The notes under the pieces are model-generated. The model had not been told where the DNA came from. It worked only from the letters and a program-made list of their open reading frames with translations, and made no database searches. This document shows positions 1 to 9,500 of a DNA stretch of 22,715 nucleotides, one piece after another. A program made the position numbers and the translations under genes. The stretch's first letter is position 1. Every line of letters starts with the position of its first letter. The DNA is from CAWVWF01 sp963933885 (GTDB lineage Bacteria; Bacteroidota; Bacteroidia; Flavobacteriales_C; GCA-002722245): positions 1 to 22,715 of the forward strand of contig CAWVWF010000031.1 in assembly GCA_963933885.1 (NCBI GenBank). The letters run 5' to 3'.

Positions 1-1133
1 TTAACCATTGCTTCGAAAGCTAATTCAACACCAGCTTTAACCATTGCAACCATTACAACACCATTGTCATAAAATTCTTGCTCAGTAATTTCAACATCTC
101 CTGCTGGAGTTTTTTCGAAATTAGTTTCACCTGTAGCAGCTCTCCAACCTAAAAGGTTAACATCATCGTTAGCCCAGTCAGCCATCATAGTACTTGAGAA
201 AACTCCAGTAAAGATGTCATCCATGTGCTTATCAAATAATGGCTTCATGATATCTTTTAACTCTTCAGCTAAATCAAAAGCTTTGATTTTTGCTGGGTTA
301 GATAATCTATCCATCATGTTAGTGATACCTCCTTGCTTTAATCCTTCTGTGATAGCTTCCCATCCATACTGAATTAATTTTGAAGCATAACCAGCGTCAA
401 TTCCACCAGCTACCATTTTGTCGAAACATAAAATAGATCCAGTTTGTAACAAACCACATAAGATAGTTTGCTCACCCATTAAATCTGATTTTACCTCAGC
501 AACGAAAGATGATTTTAAACAACCAGCTCTGTGACCTCCTGTTCCAACTGCATAAGCTTTAGCGTAAGCCCAACCTTTGCTTTCTGGATCATTCTCTGGG
601 TGAACCGCCAATAATGTTGGTACACCAAAACCTCTTTTATATTCTTCACGAACTTCTGAACCTGGACACTTAGGTGCTACCATGATTACAGTAAGATCTT
701 CTCTAATTTGCATTCCTTCTTCAACGATGTTGAAACCGTGAGAATATGCTAAACATGATCCTTTTTTCATCAAAGGCATGATCTTAGTAACTACTGCTGT
801 ATGTTGTTTATCAGGCGTAAGGTTGATAACTAAATCTGCAGTTGGTACTAACTCTTCGTGAGTTCCAACAACGAAATTGTTTTCTGACGCATTTAAAAAT
901 GATTGTCTTTTTGATTCGATAGCTGCTGCTCTTAATGCATAAGAAATATCTAATCCGCTATCTCTCATGTTTAAACCTTGGTTTAAACCTTGAGCTCCAC
1001 ATCCAATAATAACGATTTTCTTTCCTTTAAGTGCGTCTATACCATCTGTAAATTCAGTACCATCCATGAATTCACATTGTCCCATCTGCTCTAATTTTTG
1101 AGCGTGAGATAAAGTATTAAAATAATTAGCCAT
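1..1133 (-). CDS. ilvC: Ketol-acid reductoisomerase, class II (3' end cut by window edge)
   Basis: Catalyses the Mg- and NADPH-dependent isomerisation and reduction of acetolactate or acetohydroxybutyrate in valine, leucine and isoleucine synthesis, in the cytoplasm. The 377 codons present follow the long E. coli-type enzyme almost position by position. The N-terminus MANYFNTL is followed by the Rossmann nucleotide loop GCGAQGLNQGLNMRDSG (from about residue 44), NLTPDKQH, the YSHGFNIVE and VMVAPKCPG segments, and the metal-binding motif KSDLMGEQT containing D217 and E221. The reading ends in the second helical domain (VELAFEAMV), so about 110 residues, including the second-domain acidic ligands, lie outside. 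It starts with ATG at 1131-1133, where the protein begins exactly like its homologues. The 147-bp upstream gap carries a possible promoter. Other ilv genes may lie further left, but this is not visible. Confidence 0.97.
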   Translation of the reverse strand, partial: MANYFNTLSHAQKLEQMGQCEFMDGTEFTDGIDALKGKKIVIIGCGAQGLNQGLNMRDSGLDISYALRAAAIESKRQSFLNASENNFVVGTHEELVPTADLVINLTPDKQHTAVVTKIMPLMKKGSCLAYSHGFNIVEEGMQIREDLTVIMVAPKCPGSEVREEYKRGFGVPTLLAVHPENDPESKGWAYAKAYAVGTGGHRAGCLKSSFVAEVKSDLMGEQTILCGLLQTGSILCFDKMVAGGIDAGYASKLIQYGWEAITEGLKQGGITNMMDRLSNPAKIKAFDLAEELKDIMKPLFDKHMDDIFTGVFSSTMMADWANDDVNLLGWRAATGETNFEKTPAGDVEITEQEFYDNGVVMVAMVKAGVELAFEAMV

Positions 1134-1166
1134 AACTACTTGATTTTTATTGCTTATTTGCGGTGG

Positions 1167-1174
1167 CAAAGGTC
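1167..1174 (-). promoter_or_regulatory. Candidate -7 element for ilvC
   Basis: Minus-strand reading GACCTTTG matches the Bacteroidota -7 consensus TAnnTTTG at all but the first fixed base, and lies 33 nt upstream of the ilvC ATG. No convincing TTG sits at the right distance upstream, so this is a weak call. Confidence 0.35.
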
Positions 1175-1280
1175 AGCAATTTCTCAGACAATATAAAGTT
1201 TATTGGTAAATAATTTAGTTGATCAAAGAAACTAAGGGTGAAGAGATTGAATAATAAGGCTGACTTCCATTTGTAGGTTC

Positions 1281-1964
1281 TTAACGAACAACTAGTTTTT
1301 GTGATGAAGTACCTAAATAATTTGTAATACTAACAATGTAAATCCCTGTATCAATTATAGTTAAATCTAAAATAGAATAATTTGTAATTGATCGAGTTAT
1401 CACATGATGCCCATTTAAACTATATATATTCATCGTGTTAGTTCCTTCTCGTAAATCTGAGATACTAAATTGATTAACTGCAGGGTTTGGATACATTACA
1501 AACTTATCTTTTTTGATCCCCCTATCTACTAGTTTCACAGCAGAATAAAAAGTCTTGTCATCAAAACATACTTGCTTCAGCCTGTAGTAGGTAATGTTGC
1601 TTGTTGTGTACTCATCAATAAATTGATAATATGTAAGTGCGTCAGTGTTTCCGAGTCCTTTAATTTTCCCGATATTTTGATAAAGAAAACCATCTTTAGA
1701 AGCTTGGATTAAAAAGTAATCATTTTGAATTTCAGAATTTGTCTGCCAATTAATCACAACATTCCCCCCATTATTCTCAACATTAAAATATGTAATTATA
1801 TTGTTATCGGCATAGCATGTTCCAGAAATTAATGTTGAATCCCATGCGCCTATTGAATTAGAATTATTCAATATATTCTCCCCAGATCCTTCAGTGGAAA
1901 ATTGAGCTTTAGTAAAAAAACCTAAAAAAAGTATTATTACACATATAAGATCCTTCTTCATCAT
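1281..1964 (-). CDS. Small secreted protein with T9SS type A sorting domain
   Basis: Predicted T9SS cargo of 227 aa. Residues 1-20 form a signal peptide (hydrophobic core ICVIILFLGFF, then TKAQ). Residues about 58-147 resemble the FnIII-like segment that precedes many Bacteroidota sorting tails (VVINWQTNSEIQNDYFLIQ, then ITYYRLKQV). Residues about 153-227 are a typical type A C-terminal domain: MYPNPAVNQF, NIYSLNGHHV, a DTGIYIVSI strand and the terminal KLVVR. Only about 35 residues between signal peptide and FnIII-like part are free to carry a specific function, and I recognise nothing there. It begins with tandem ATG codons (1962-1964 or 1959-1961), and the upstream one is used here. It has its own promoter 27 nt upstream, so it is probably transcribed separately from the M90 gene before it. 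Substrate or role unknown. Confidence 0.85.
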   Translation of the reverse strand: MMKKDLICVIILFLGFFTKAQFSTEGSGENILNNSNSIGAWDSTLISGTCYADNNIITYFNVENNGGNVVINWQTNSEIQNDYFLIQASKDGFLYQNIGKIKGLGNTDALTYYQFIDEYTTSNITYYRLKQVCFDDKTFYSAVKLVDRGIKKDKFVMYPNPAVNQFSISDLREGTNTMNIYSLNGHHVITRSITNYSILDLTIIDTGIYIVSITNYLGTSSQKLVVR

Positions 1965-1990
1965 CCTATATAATTTAACGGAAGAATGGA

Positions 1991-2020
1991 CAAATAGACT
2001 TTAGAAATGGATGAATTCAA
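1991..2020 (-). promoter_or_regulatory. Promoter for the T9SS-tailed protein gene
   Basis: On the minus strand, TTG (2018-2020), a 19-nt spacer and TCTATTTG (1991-1998) match the Bacteroidota sigma-A pattern with one mismatch in the -7 element. Predicted transcription would begin around 1984-1986, about 20 nt before the start codon. Confidence 0.6.
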
Positions 2021-2099
2021 TTGTCTTGACGATAAAATGTAGAATTTAATATTTCAAGTGTATAAGGAAGCCTATCGTATTAAAACAATTGAAAGTACA

Positions 2100-2849
2100 T
2101 TATTTAAACATGTTGTTTAACACACTGTAAAGCTTAGGATGTTTCTTCTTCATGAGTTCTGGACGTTCAAAGAAATATTCTGAAACTACAGCGAAGAATT
2201 CTGCTTGATTGGTAAGCGCGTAATTATTAATTTTCGCCTTACGCTGTGAGATTTCTTTAGACTTTATTCTTATCAACTCTAACCATGGACCAATATCGGT
2301 GTGGTGCATTAAAACCCTAGGCACACCATCAATAACTCCATCTTGTTTATCAATAATATGCATAAACTCATGAACTCCAGTATTGATCTTATCTGTATTA
2401 TTAGCGAACCCTCCATATAGGGCTTTTCGAACTAAAACCATTCTTCCTTCCATTGGACCACTACCTACAAAGCCACCAATAAAACCTTGCTGGCCTTCTT
2501 TCTTTAGATAATCATCACGAATAATTACTTCATTGATAAAACTATATCTCCAATCAGGAAAGTGAAATACAGGAATTATAGCACTAGCACCTACTAGCAA
2601 TTTATCTTCTGTAGTTACTTTGGAACCTCCAAAACCAACGACTCTTGTTTTGTTAAGGAAATAGATTAATCTTAAACCGAACTTATATTTATCTACATCA
2701 TTTAGTCTGTTATAGAACTCAACATGTTCGATTAAGAAATCGATCCATTCTTGTTCCATTTCGCCTTTGTGGAAATGTTTCTTTTGAATGCTATTTTGAA
2801 TAAATAGCCAAAGTGTTAGGAGCACAATAATTCCAACAAAATACCCCAT
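2100..2849 (-). CDS. Membrane-anchored zinc metallopeptidase, M90/MtfA-like
   Basis: Predicted zinc-dependent peptidase of the M90 (MtfA) family, 249 aa. Residues 3-20 form one hydrophobic segment (VGIIVLLTLWLFI), which E. coli MtfA lacks, so the protein is probably tethered to the inner membrane with the catalytic part on one side. The zinc motif HEFMH is at 160-164 (H160, E161, H164), followed by the family-typical DKQDG. The third ligand is probably the Glu in AEFFAVVSEYFFERP (217). E. coli MtfA is known to act on the Mlc regulator of glucose uptake, but no such partner is evident here, so that role should not be transferred. It is the last gene of the greA operon, 21 bp after the thioesterase gene. 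No clear terminator follows. Confidence 0.85.
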   Translation of the reverse strand: MGYFVGIIVLLTLWLFIQNSIQKKHFHKGEMEQEWIDFLIEHVEFYNRLNDVDKYKFGLRLIYFLNKTRVVGFGGSKVTTEDKLLVGASAIIPVFHFPDWRYSFINEVIIRDDYLKKEGQQGFIGGFVGSGPMEGRMVLVRKALYGGFANNTDKINTGVHEFMHIIDKQDGVIDGVPRVLMHHTDIGPWLELIRIKSKEISQRKAKINNYALTNQAEFFAVVSEYFFERPELMKKKHPKLYSVLNNMFK

Positions 2850-2870
2850 AAATAATAAATCGATTTTATT

Positions 2871-3257
2871 TTATCCTAATACGTTAGTTGGCTTTTTATC
2901 TTCATCGATTACTACTAGAGTAAAAACTCCTCGAACAGCTTTACTTCTTTCATCAGATAACATTTGCTCAACAAAAAGTTCAACCTCAACTTTTAGAGAT
3001 GTGTTACCTACTTCTATCACTTTACCAATAACCTCTACCATTGTTCCCGCCGGAAGAGACTGTGTGAAATCTACTTTTTCACAACTAACAGTTACAATAT
3101 CTTTTCTACAAAAACGAGTAGCAGTAATAAAAGCAATTTCATCCATTATCCTCATAACTTCCCCACCATGCATTGTATTATGGTGATTGGTTAACTCTGG
3201 AAATACTGCTTTAAAATAATGAGTTGTTGATTTTTCTACGCGTTCTTCAAAAGTCAT
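2871..3257 (-). CDS. Acyl-CoA thioesterase, hotdog fold (YciA/ACOT-like)
   Basis: Predicted hydrolase of acyl-CoA thioesters, 128 aa, the normal length of a single hotdog domain. Visible family marks are N27-T-M-H-G-G-E-V-M with MDE at 38-40 (the acidic catalytic position sits here in YciA-type enzymes), VTVSCEKVDF at about 56-65, and the alternating strands of VEVIGKVIEVGNTSLKVEVEL. There is no signal peptide or membrane segment, so it is cytoplasmic. It starts 11 bp after the ilvA stop and ends 21 bp before the M90 gene, inside a five-gene minus-strand operon. Chain-length preference cannot be read from the sequence. Confidence 0.88.
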   Translation of the reverse strand: MTFEERVEKSTTHYFKAVFPELTNHHNTMHGGEVMRIMDEIAFITATRFCRKDIVTVSCEKVDFTQSLPAGTMVEVIGKVIEVGNTSLKVEVELFVEQMLSDERSKAVRGVFTLVVIDEDKKPTNVLG

Positions 3258-3268
3258 ATAAATACGAA

Positions 3269-4516
3269 TTAAATAAAGTATTGGAATAAATCCGGATCCT
3301 CATTGATTACAGTATAGTTAATACCATATTCAACCATACGATCTAATAAACCTTGGAAATCTTCTTTATATGTAAGCTCTACTCCTACTAGTGCAGGACC
3401 TGCTTCACGAGCATTTTTCTTAACATATTCGAAACGGGTAATATCATCGTTAGGACCTAATACCTCACTTACAAATTCCTTTAATGCACCTGGACGTTGA
3501 GGAAATCTTACGATGAAGAAGTGTTTTAACCCTTCATACATTAAAGACCTTTCTTTAATCTCTTGCATTCTATCTATATCGTTATTACTTCCCGATACAA
3601 CACAAACTACTTTTTTACCTTTGATCTTATCTTTTATAAAATCAAGTGATGCAACAGTTAATGCTCCTGCAGGCTCAACAACAATTGCTTCTTCATTATA
3701 CAATTGAAGAATAGTAGAACAAACTTTTCCTTCTGGTACTAAAATAACATCATCAATGATGTTTTTTATTACTTCGAAAGTATTGTATCCTATTCTTTGA
3801 ACTGCAGCGCCATCAACAAACTTGTCGATAGACTCTAACTCTATTACTTTCCCCGCTTCAAGTGATTTCTTTAAAGAAGGTGCTCCAGCAGGTTCAACAG
3901 CGATTAATTTTGTTGCTTCACTTTTCGCTTTAAAATACGAACCAGTTCCACTTGCAATTCCACCACCACCAACTGGTAACACCAAATAATCTATATCACT
4001 TAAGTCTTCTAGAATTTCTTTTCCAATTGTTCCTTGTCCTTCGATAACTTTAACGTCATCGAAAGGATGAATGAAAGTTAAACTTTCTTCATTACAAGCT
4101 ATCATTGCACTCTTATAACTATCATCATAAGTATCTCCAGTAAGTATAACTTCAACTTTATCCTTACCGAAAAACTTTACTTTTTTAACTTTTTGTTTTG
4201 GTGTTGTAGAAGGCATATATACCTTTCCCTTTATACCAAGAAGATTACATGAATATGCAAATCCTTGAGCATGATTCCCTGCACTTGCACAGATTACACC
4301 TTTATCTAATACGGATTGATCTAATGAACAAATCTTATTGTAAGCTCCTCTTATTTTATAAGATCTTACAATTTGTAAATCTTCTCGTTTCAAATAAATT
4401 TCAGCACCATACTTATCGCTAAGTGCTAAGTTTTTCTGAAGTGGAGTTCTTAAAGCTACCCCTTTTAAATTTTGAGCTGCTTTGTCAATTTGTGCTATAT
4501 CAATTTTTAAAGACAT
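3269..4516 (-). CDS. ilvA: Threonine ammonia-lyase (threonine dehydratase), biosynthetic short form
   Basis: PLP enzyme that converts threonine to 2-oxobutanoate and ammonia, the committed step to isoleucine. The protein has 415 aa, shorter than E. coli IlvA (514 aa), which carries two ACT-like regulatory domains. Here there appears to be a single C-terminal ACT-like domain (about 330-415, beginning HFFIVRFPQRPGALKEF), as in the Gram-positive and Bacteroidota form. The Schiff-base lysine is K54 in RSYKIRGAY. SAGNHAQG (78-85) and the phosphate-binding glycine loop PVGGGGIASG (181-190) are intact. Feedback inhibition by isoleucine is expected from the family but is not shown by the sequence. 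It starts 7 bp after the HIT gene stop, within the greA operon, while ilvC lies 2.1 kb further on in a separate transcription unit. Confidence 0.95.
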   Translation of the reverse strand: MSLKIDIAQIDKAAQNLKGVALRTPLQKNLALSDKYGAEIYLKREDLQIVRSYKIRGAYNKICSLDQSVLDKGVICASAGNHAQGFAYSCNLLGIKGKVYMPSTTPKQKVKKVKFFGKDKVEVILTGDTYDDSYKSAMIACNEESLTFIHPFDDVKVIEGQGTIGKEILEDLSDIDYLVLPVGGGGIASGTGSYFKAKSEATKLIAVEPAGAPSLKKSLEAGKVIELESIDKFVDGAAVQRIGYNTFEVIKNIIDDVILVPEGKVCSTILQLYNEEAIVVEPAGALTVASLDFIKDKIKGKKVVCVVSGSNNDIDRMQEIKERSLMYEGLKHFFIVRFPQRPGALKEFVSEVLGPNDDITRFEYVKKNAREAGPALVGVELTYKEDFQGLLDRMVEYGINYTVINEDPDLFQYFI

Positions 4517-4523
4517 CCGTTAT

Positions 4524-4916
4524 TTATAAATTCTCAGCTATTTTTTTAGCTAAACTATTAAACTCTTCTTGTGTGAATTTCGCTCTCTCTTTTGTGAAAT
4601 CTAAATCACTTAATGAATTGATCGGAACCAAATGAACATGAGCATGAGGTACTTCTAATCCAATAACTGCAACACCAATTCTAGTACAAGTAACAGATTT
4701 CTTGATGGCTGCCGATACTTTCTTTGCTAAAGCATTTACTTCTTCAAATAAATCATCTTCAAGATCGTAGTAGTTATCTACTTCTTTCTTTGGAATAACT
4801 AAAGCATGACCAGCTGTAAGTGGCAATACATCTAAAAAAGCTAAACAGTTTTCTGTTTCAGCAATCTTATAACATGGAATTTCTCCATTAACTATTTTAG
4901 TAAATATAGATGCCAT
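4524..4916 (-). CDS. HIT-family nucleotide-binding hydrolase
   Basis: Histidine-triad protein of 130 aa, the Hint/HinT-like size. The triad HAHVHL lies at 91-96 (H91, H93, H95, with H93 the nucleophile position counted by family pattern). The N-terminus SIFTKIVNGEIPCYKIAE and the segment LTAGHALVIPKKEVDNYYDL are typical. Family members hydrolyse nucleoside phosphoramidates or aminoacyl-adenylates, but the physiological substrate is not deducible. Cytoplasmic. The ATG follows the greA stop after a single base (TAA-A-ATG), so translation is very likely coupled to greA. A greA-HIT pair next to each other is a recurrent arrangement in Bacteroidota in my recollection, which was not checked here. 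Confidence 0.93.
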   Translation of the reverse strand: MASIFTKIVNGEIPCYKIAETENCLAFLDVLPLTAGHALVIPKKEVDNYYDLEDDLFEEVNALAKKVSAAIKKSVTCTRIGVAVIGLEVPHAHVHLVPINSLSDLDFTKERAKFTQEEFNSLAKKIAENL

Positions 4917-4917
4917 T

Positions 4918-5391
4918 TTATCTAGAGATATTGATAACTTCTAATTTCATTAATCCTGCAGGAACTTTAATCTCTGCAACATCACCTAAAACTTTTCCCA
5001 ACAATCCTTTTCCAATTGGAGAAGAAATAGAAATCTTTTTTAATTTCAAATCTGCTTCTTCTTCAGAAACTAAAGTATATTCCATTTCCATTTTATTGGC
5101 TATGTTTTTCACTTTAACTTTTGATAAGATTAACACTTTAGAGTTATCAATTTTACTCTCATCAATAACTCTAGCATAAGCAACTAACTCCACCATTTGT
5201 GAAATTTTCATTTCCATCAATCCTTGAGCTTCCTTTGCAGCATCATATTCTGCATTCTCAGATAAATCACCTTTATCTCTAGCATCAGCTATTGACTGTG
5301 TTACTTTTTTTCGCTCTACAGTTTTTAAAATATGTAAGTCATTCTTTAACTTCTCTAATCCTTCTTTTGTAAAATAATGTACTTCTGCCAT
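4918..5391 (-). CDS. greA: Transcription elongation factor GreA
   Basis: Rescues backtracked RNA polymerase by stimulating its intrinsic transcript cleavage through the secondary channel. At 157 aa the length is normal. The N-terminal coiled coil covers about residues 8-75, with the acidic tip in DKGDLSENAEYDAAKEAQ (D42 and E45 correspond to the essential E. coli D41 and E44). The C-terminal FKBP-like domain contains ISSPIGKGLLGKVLGDVAEIKVPAG. It is the first gene of a five-gene minus-strand unit (greA, HIT, ilvA, thioesterase, M90) with gaps of 1, 7, 11 and 21 bp. It follows the hairpin at 5417-5445 that ends the upstream operon. No clean promoter was found in the 86 bp before it. Confidence 0.97.
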   Translation of the reverse strand: MAEVHYFTKEGLEKLKNDLHILKTVERKKVTQSIADARDKGDLSENAEYDAAKEAQGLMEMKISQMVELVAYARVIDESKIDNSKVLILSKVKVKNIANKMEMEYTLVSEEEADLKLKKISISSPIGKGLLGKVLGDVAEIKVPAGLMKLEVINISR

Positions 5392-5416
5392 GCTTATTGT
5401 TTTTGAAGAAATAATA

Positions 5417-5445
5417 AAAGAACCTTAATCAAATTAAGATTCTTT
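5417..5445 (-). terminator. Hairpin ending the TonB receptor/PorV-like operon
   Basis: Left arm 5417-5429 and right arm 5433-5445 pair over 12 of 13 positions, with one C/A mismatch and a 3-nt loop. On the minus strand the 3' flank reads TTCTTTTATTATTTC, a U-rich but interrupted tract. It lies 32 bp after the stop of the PorV-like gene and before greA. Confidence 0.6.
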
Positions 5446-5477
5446 CAGTATTCACTCGTTTTATATTTAATACAAAT

Positions 5478-6506
5478 TTATAAAATTATTCTTGCCCCGA
5501 AAGTATGAATCCCTTCAAATGGGTTTGTATCTCGATAAGAATAGTTAAATCCGAATTGAGCTCCGTTTTTACCGTATGGTAATTGGAAACTAAAACCTCC
5601 TGCCGGACCCGTTATAGCACTTTGTCGAGTACCAATATCAAATATACCTTCTTCATACACAAATCCAAGGCGGATATTTAAATATGTTTTAAATTGGTAA
5701 TCAATCCCCACTCTTGTTTGATCATTTAAATTCATTCTAGCTGAGTACGTAAATCCAGTTTGAAGTTTATGACTCTTACCAAAATCGAATCTATAACCTG
5801 CCGCTAAATTCATTAGTAATGGTAATGAGAATGAAGCAGCATCAACATCTCCAGATTGCGTTTGACCGTTTGGAAATTGTAATTGAAATTTCAACCCATC
5901 TCCTGAATACCCCATATTAGGTCCTGCATTTTTCATTGCAACACCAAAACTAATATTATCTTTTTCACCAGTTATATATTGAACTCCTGCGTCAAGAGCC
6001 ATCCCTAAAGCACTAACATTATGGATAGATTCTGATATTACTTTTAAACTTATTCCTCCGTGAATTTGATTACTAAACTCTCTTCCATAAGTTAATGTCC
6101 CATTAATAAACTGTGGCTTATATGTTCCTATTCCTCCTTCGGGATTGGCTACTGTTGTTATATCAATATCTCCAAGGTTAAAAGACATTACTCCTAGAGA
6201 CAAAACACTTTTCTTACTTATTCGTTGAGCAATTCCAAAAGTGTTAACATAGATTTGAGTTCCTTGCAACCAATTCGTTCTAGAGAAAATCAATTCAGTT
6301 TTCTCTGTTCCAGAAACACCTGCAGGATTCATGTAAGCAGCTTCCAAACCTTTATCATATGCAGCTCCACTTCCACCTACCGAAGAGGAATTGCTCCATG
6401 GATTAATTAGCAATTGTGTTGCTCCAGATTGACCACCTGATTGTGCAGTTACTTTTAAAGCAGAAACCAGTACAAGGCAAATTGTTATGTGAATAAACTT
6501 CCTCAT
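5478..6506 (-). CDS. PorV/PorQ-family outer-membrane protein
   Basis: Predicted outer-membrane beta-barrel of 342 aa. A signal peptide ends near residue 22 (ICLVLVSALKVTAQ). The start of the mature protein has the PorV/PorQ signature of INPWSNSSSVGGSGAAYDKGLEAAYMNPAGVSG (residues about 34-66), a loop shared with FadL-like barrels. It is followed by alternating strands and a C-terminus ending in FGARIIL. In Porphyromonas and Flavobacterium, PorV carries T9SS cargo from the translocon to the attachment complex. PorQ and other paralogues have less clear roles, and this gene is a paralogue whose exact subgroup I cannot assign. Its ATG overlaps the stop of the 1260-aa gene by one base (TAATG), so it is translationally coupled to that gene, which suggests they act together. 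Confidence 0.82.
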   Translation of the reverse strand: MRKFIHITICLVLVSALKVTAQSGGQSGATQLLINPWSNSSSVGGSGAAYDKGLEAAYMNPAGVSGTEKTELIFSRTNWLQGTQIYVNTFGIAQRISKKSVLSLGVMSFNLGDIDITTVANPEGGIGTYKPQFINGTLTYGREFSNQIHGGISLKVISESIHNVSALGMALDAGVQYITGEKDNISFGVAMKNAGPNMGYSGDGLKFQLQFPNGQTQSGDVDAASFSLPLLMNLAAGYRFDFGKSHKLQTGFTYSARMNLNDQTRVGIDYQFKTYLNIRLGFVYEEGIFDIGTRQSAITGPAGGFSFQLPYGKNGAQFGFNYSYRDTNPFEGIHTFGARIIL

Positions 6507-9500
6507 TAATATGTTTCTAAATCAAGTACCTTTTGAACTCCAAACCATTTGATGATTTTCTCCCCGATTCCTGGTGATTTAACATGGAAAATGTAAAAAC
6601 CAGAAGCAATACCTATACTTTGCTCATTTTTCATATCCCAAGTTAAGGATGTGATTGAGTCATCATCTTTCTTTAATGTCTTTACTAATGTCCCGTCCAA
6701 TGTGAATACTTTAATTGTACATTCTTTCGGTAAATTTGTGATTTTAATCTTACTATCTAGTCTATTGCTTTCGTAGTTATTATAACCATAATATGGATTT
6801 GGAACTACATTAACCTTATCTAGGTTCTCTTTTGCTAATTCATTTTGATTAATCAAAGCACGAATCTTATCTGTATTAAATTCATAAACAGGTAAATCTC
6901 CATTTGTACTTTCATAGTGTTGGTTTACTCTTAGTTTTATTGTAACATCTGTTGCCATAAAATCATAAGCTTTATCAACTATTGGATATCCAAACACCCA
7001 AGTGATAGAGTGGTAAACTTGAACCTTCTTAATAACTGATGTACCAGTAATCCAACTCGCTATTTCTGCACCTTCATCATATGCTGGTAAAGTACTTGTT
7101 TTACGGAAAACATAAATTGAATGCCCACCACCAAAAATTGGAGTTACCGAATTGTCAAGTAAAGTTGATGTTGGATTCCATATCATATCATTTCCATTAT
7201 CTCCTGCAAAGAAGCTATTTTCGGCAAACGCTACATTCAATCTTTCACCAGTTGTAACATCAATCGCATAACCGGGGAAGTATCCCATTCCTTGTGGTAA
7301 AGGGTTTCCATTCCAATCATTCGTTGTTTTATTTCTAAGTGATAGTTTATCAACTCCTCCTATTGCAAGTGGAGCCAATTCGAATACTGGACAAATACTC
7401 CATTTTGATTTATCTTCCGTAATCACAATATCTACTGAATTCAACTTATCTATTTCACTTCCATTCTGCTGATTGGGTTTACCCGCCGGTCCGTAATCAT
7501 CATAAGAGGCATACCTAAACGGTGCTATTCTACCACCGAATACTTTTTCGAAAGCTTCAGCTGCAGCTCCTAGTTGAGCATCATCAGCACTTGTTAAATG
7601 ATAATCTTCTTTACTTATTGCTGTAAACGCACTTGATGTATCTCTACCTGCTCGTATCCAATTTTGATATGATATTCCATCAATATCTTCAACTCCAGTT
7701 AACCATGGTTTTGTAGGATCTTTAAAAATAATTGAATCGCTAATCAGTCCAAAATTATCAGCCGTCAATTCTCCAACTCCTAATACATCTCGAACACTTA
7801 CTGCTAGTCCCCACTTTGCAATATTTTTTTCATTCTTAAATTCAATTGTTCCTGAGGAATATACTGTATCCGTATAAGTAGTTTCTCCTTTCGGCATATA
7901 TAGCAACATCCAATAAGCATCAGACAAGTCACCTATTGTTATAGAATCTAAAATCTCTAATCTAAAGTCACCTTCTGGTACACTTAAAGGATCAATTACT
8001 TTAACACCAACAGGAACTCCATAACCTTCATATGTTGGTTGATCAACCTTGTAATCAGGACTATTAAAAATTTCTTCAATGCTTTCTTCTGTTAAACTTA
8101 CAAATCTACCTCCGTTTCCTTTTCCTGAAACTTGAGTTATTTCTGGAGATATTCCATACTGAGCTAAATAGTCTGTCCCATTATTTTCAACAGAAGGATC
8201 ATGTGGTATCCCTGAATAAACTTTAATATTTCTACGTCCTGCTTTATATGGGAAATTTTGACCTCCGCCTGTTTGAGTATATTGTATGTAATTATTATAA
8301 GCATATGCAACAACCATATAATGGTATTCAATATGATTGATTAAACGATCATCTCCAGTAGCAAATAAATCTGTTGTTAATTGGATTGAATATTCAATTC
8401 CTGTATTATTTCCTTCTACTTTAATTTCTGGAACATTAAATCCAATTGCTTGATCAAAAACATGATTAACCAACTTTGAAGCTCCGTCTTCAATATCACT
8501 TTGCCAAACCAAACGAGCTTTAGAAACATCGGCTAATTCAGAACTTGAAATTGTACGATTTTTCAACTGGTATACTTGATAACCTTGAAACTTGTACAAG
8601 CTATCATAACTTTGTCCGAAAGGAGAAACTATCAATGGATCTACTTCTGTATATACTTCACCAAAATTATTACTTGATTCCGCGTTATCTAAAGATAAGA
8701 TTAGAGCATTACTCATCTCCTGAATTCCCATATCAGGAGCATCTGGTCCATTTAAAATTTTAAAATCATTATCGAAAAGTGCTTGAGCCATATCATCGGC
8801 TACTTTTAAATTTTCAACAGCAGACCATGGTCCTTCTCCTTGATTAGCCGGTGCCCATACAACTCCAGACGTTACATAATTAACAGCTCCCGATCCAAGT
8901 GTAAAAGGACCTGCCGATTGGATAAACCTTCTATCATTTGGTGAGTTCCCAGCTGTAGTTTCATTCCAAACCGGAACAACAACACCGCCTGTTCCCCAGT
9001 AACTTTTATTATCTGAATCATCTGGAAACATATAATCACAATCTATATTGGAAGTTGTTCCTGAAGGTCCGTATCCGTTTCCACCATATTGCATTGTGGA
9101 ACCATCTTTCCAAACTCCTTTTAAATAGTTATAGTAATCAGAAGCTGTATTTGGATCTCCTTGATCTCCCGCTCCAATATTATAATAAACAAATTTAGAC
9201 ATTGATATTAGCTCGTCCAATTCATCTACAGTTCCATCTTTATCGTTATCAACTCCATCACCATAATCGGCTTTTGGACCTTCAAAAAAGTCTATTCCAA
9301 CAGCAGGTGGATCAAATCCATAACCAGTAATTCCTTCATCGTTAGCATCACCATTATAGCAATAACCCAATCCTCTTTCAACATCACAACCTACAAAGTC
9401 ATCAATTGCATTTCCTAAATCAGTATCTACCCAAATCCCCATGTAACAATTTTCGATTGCAAACGATGATCTATTTATAATCTTATAGTTGTAAAAAGTC

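Noticed and set aside
8545..8763. Plus-strand open frames inside the large exported protein and the TonB receptor
   Set aside because: They are antisense shadows of strong coding regions, with no promoter or recognisable product.
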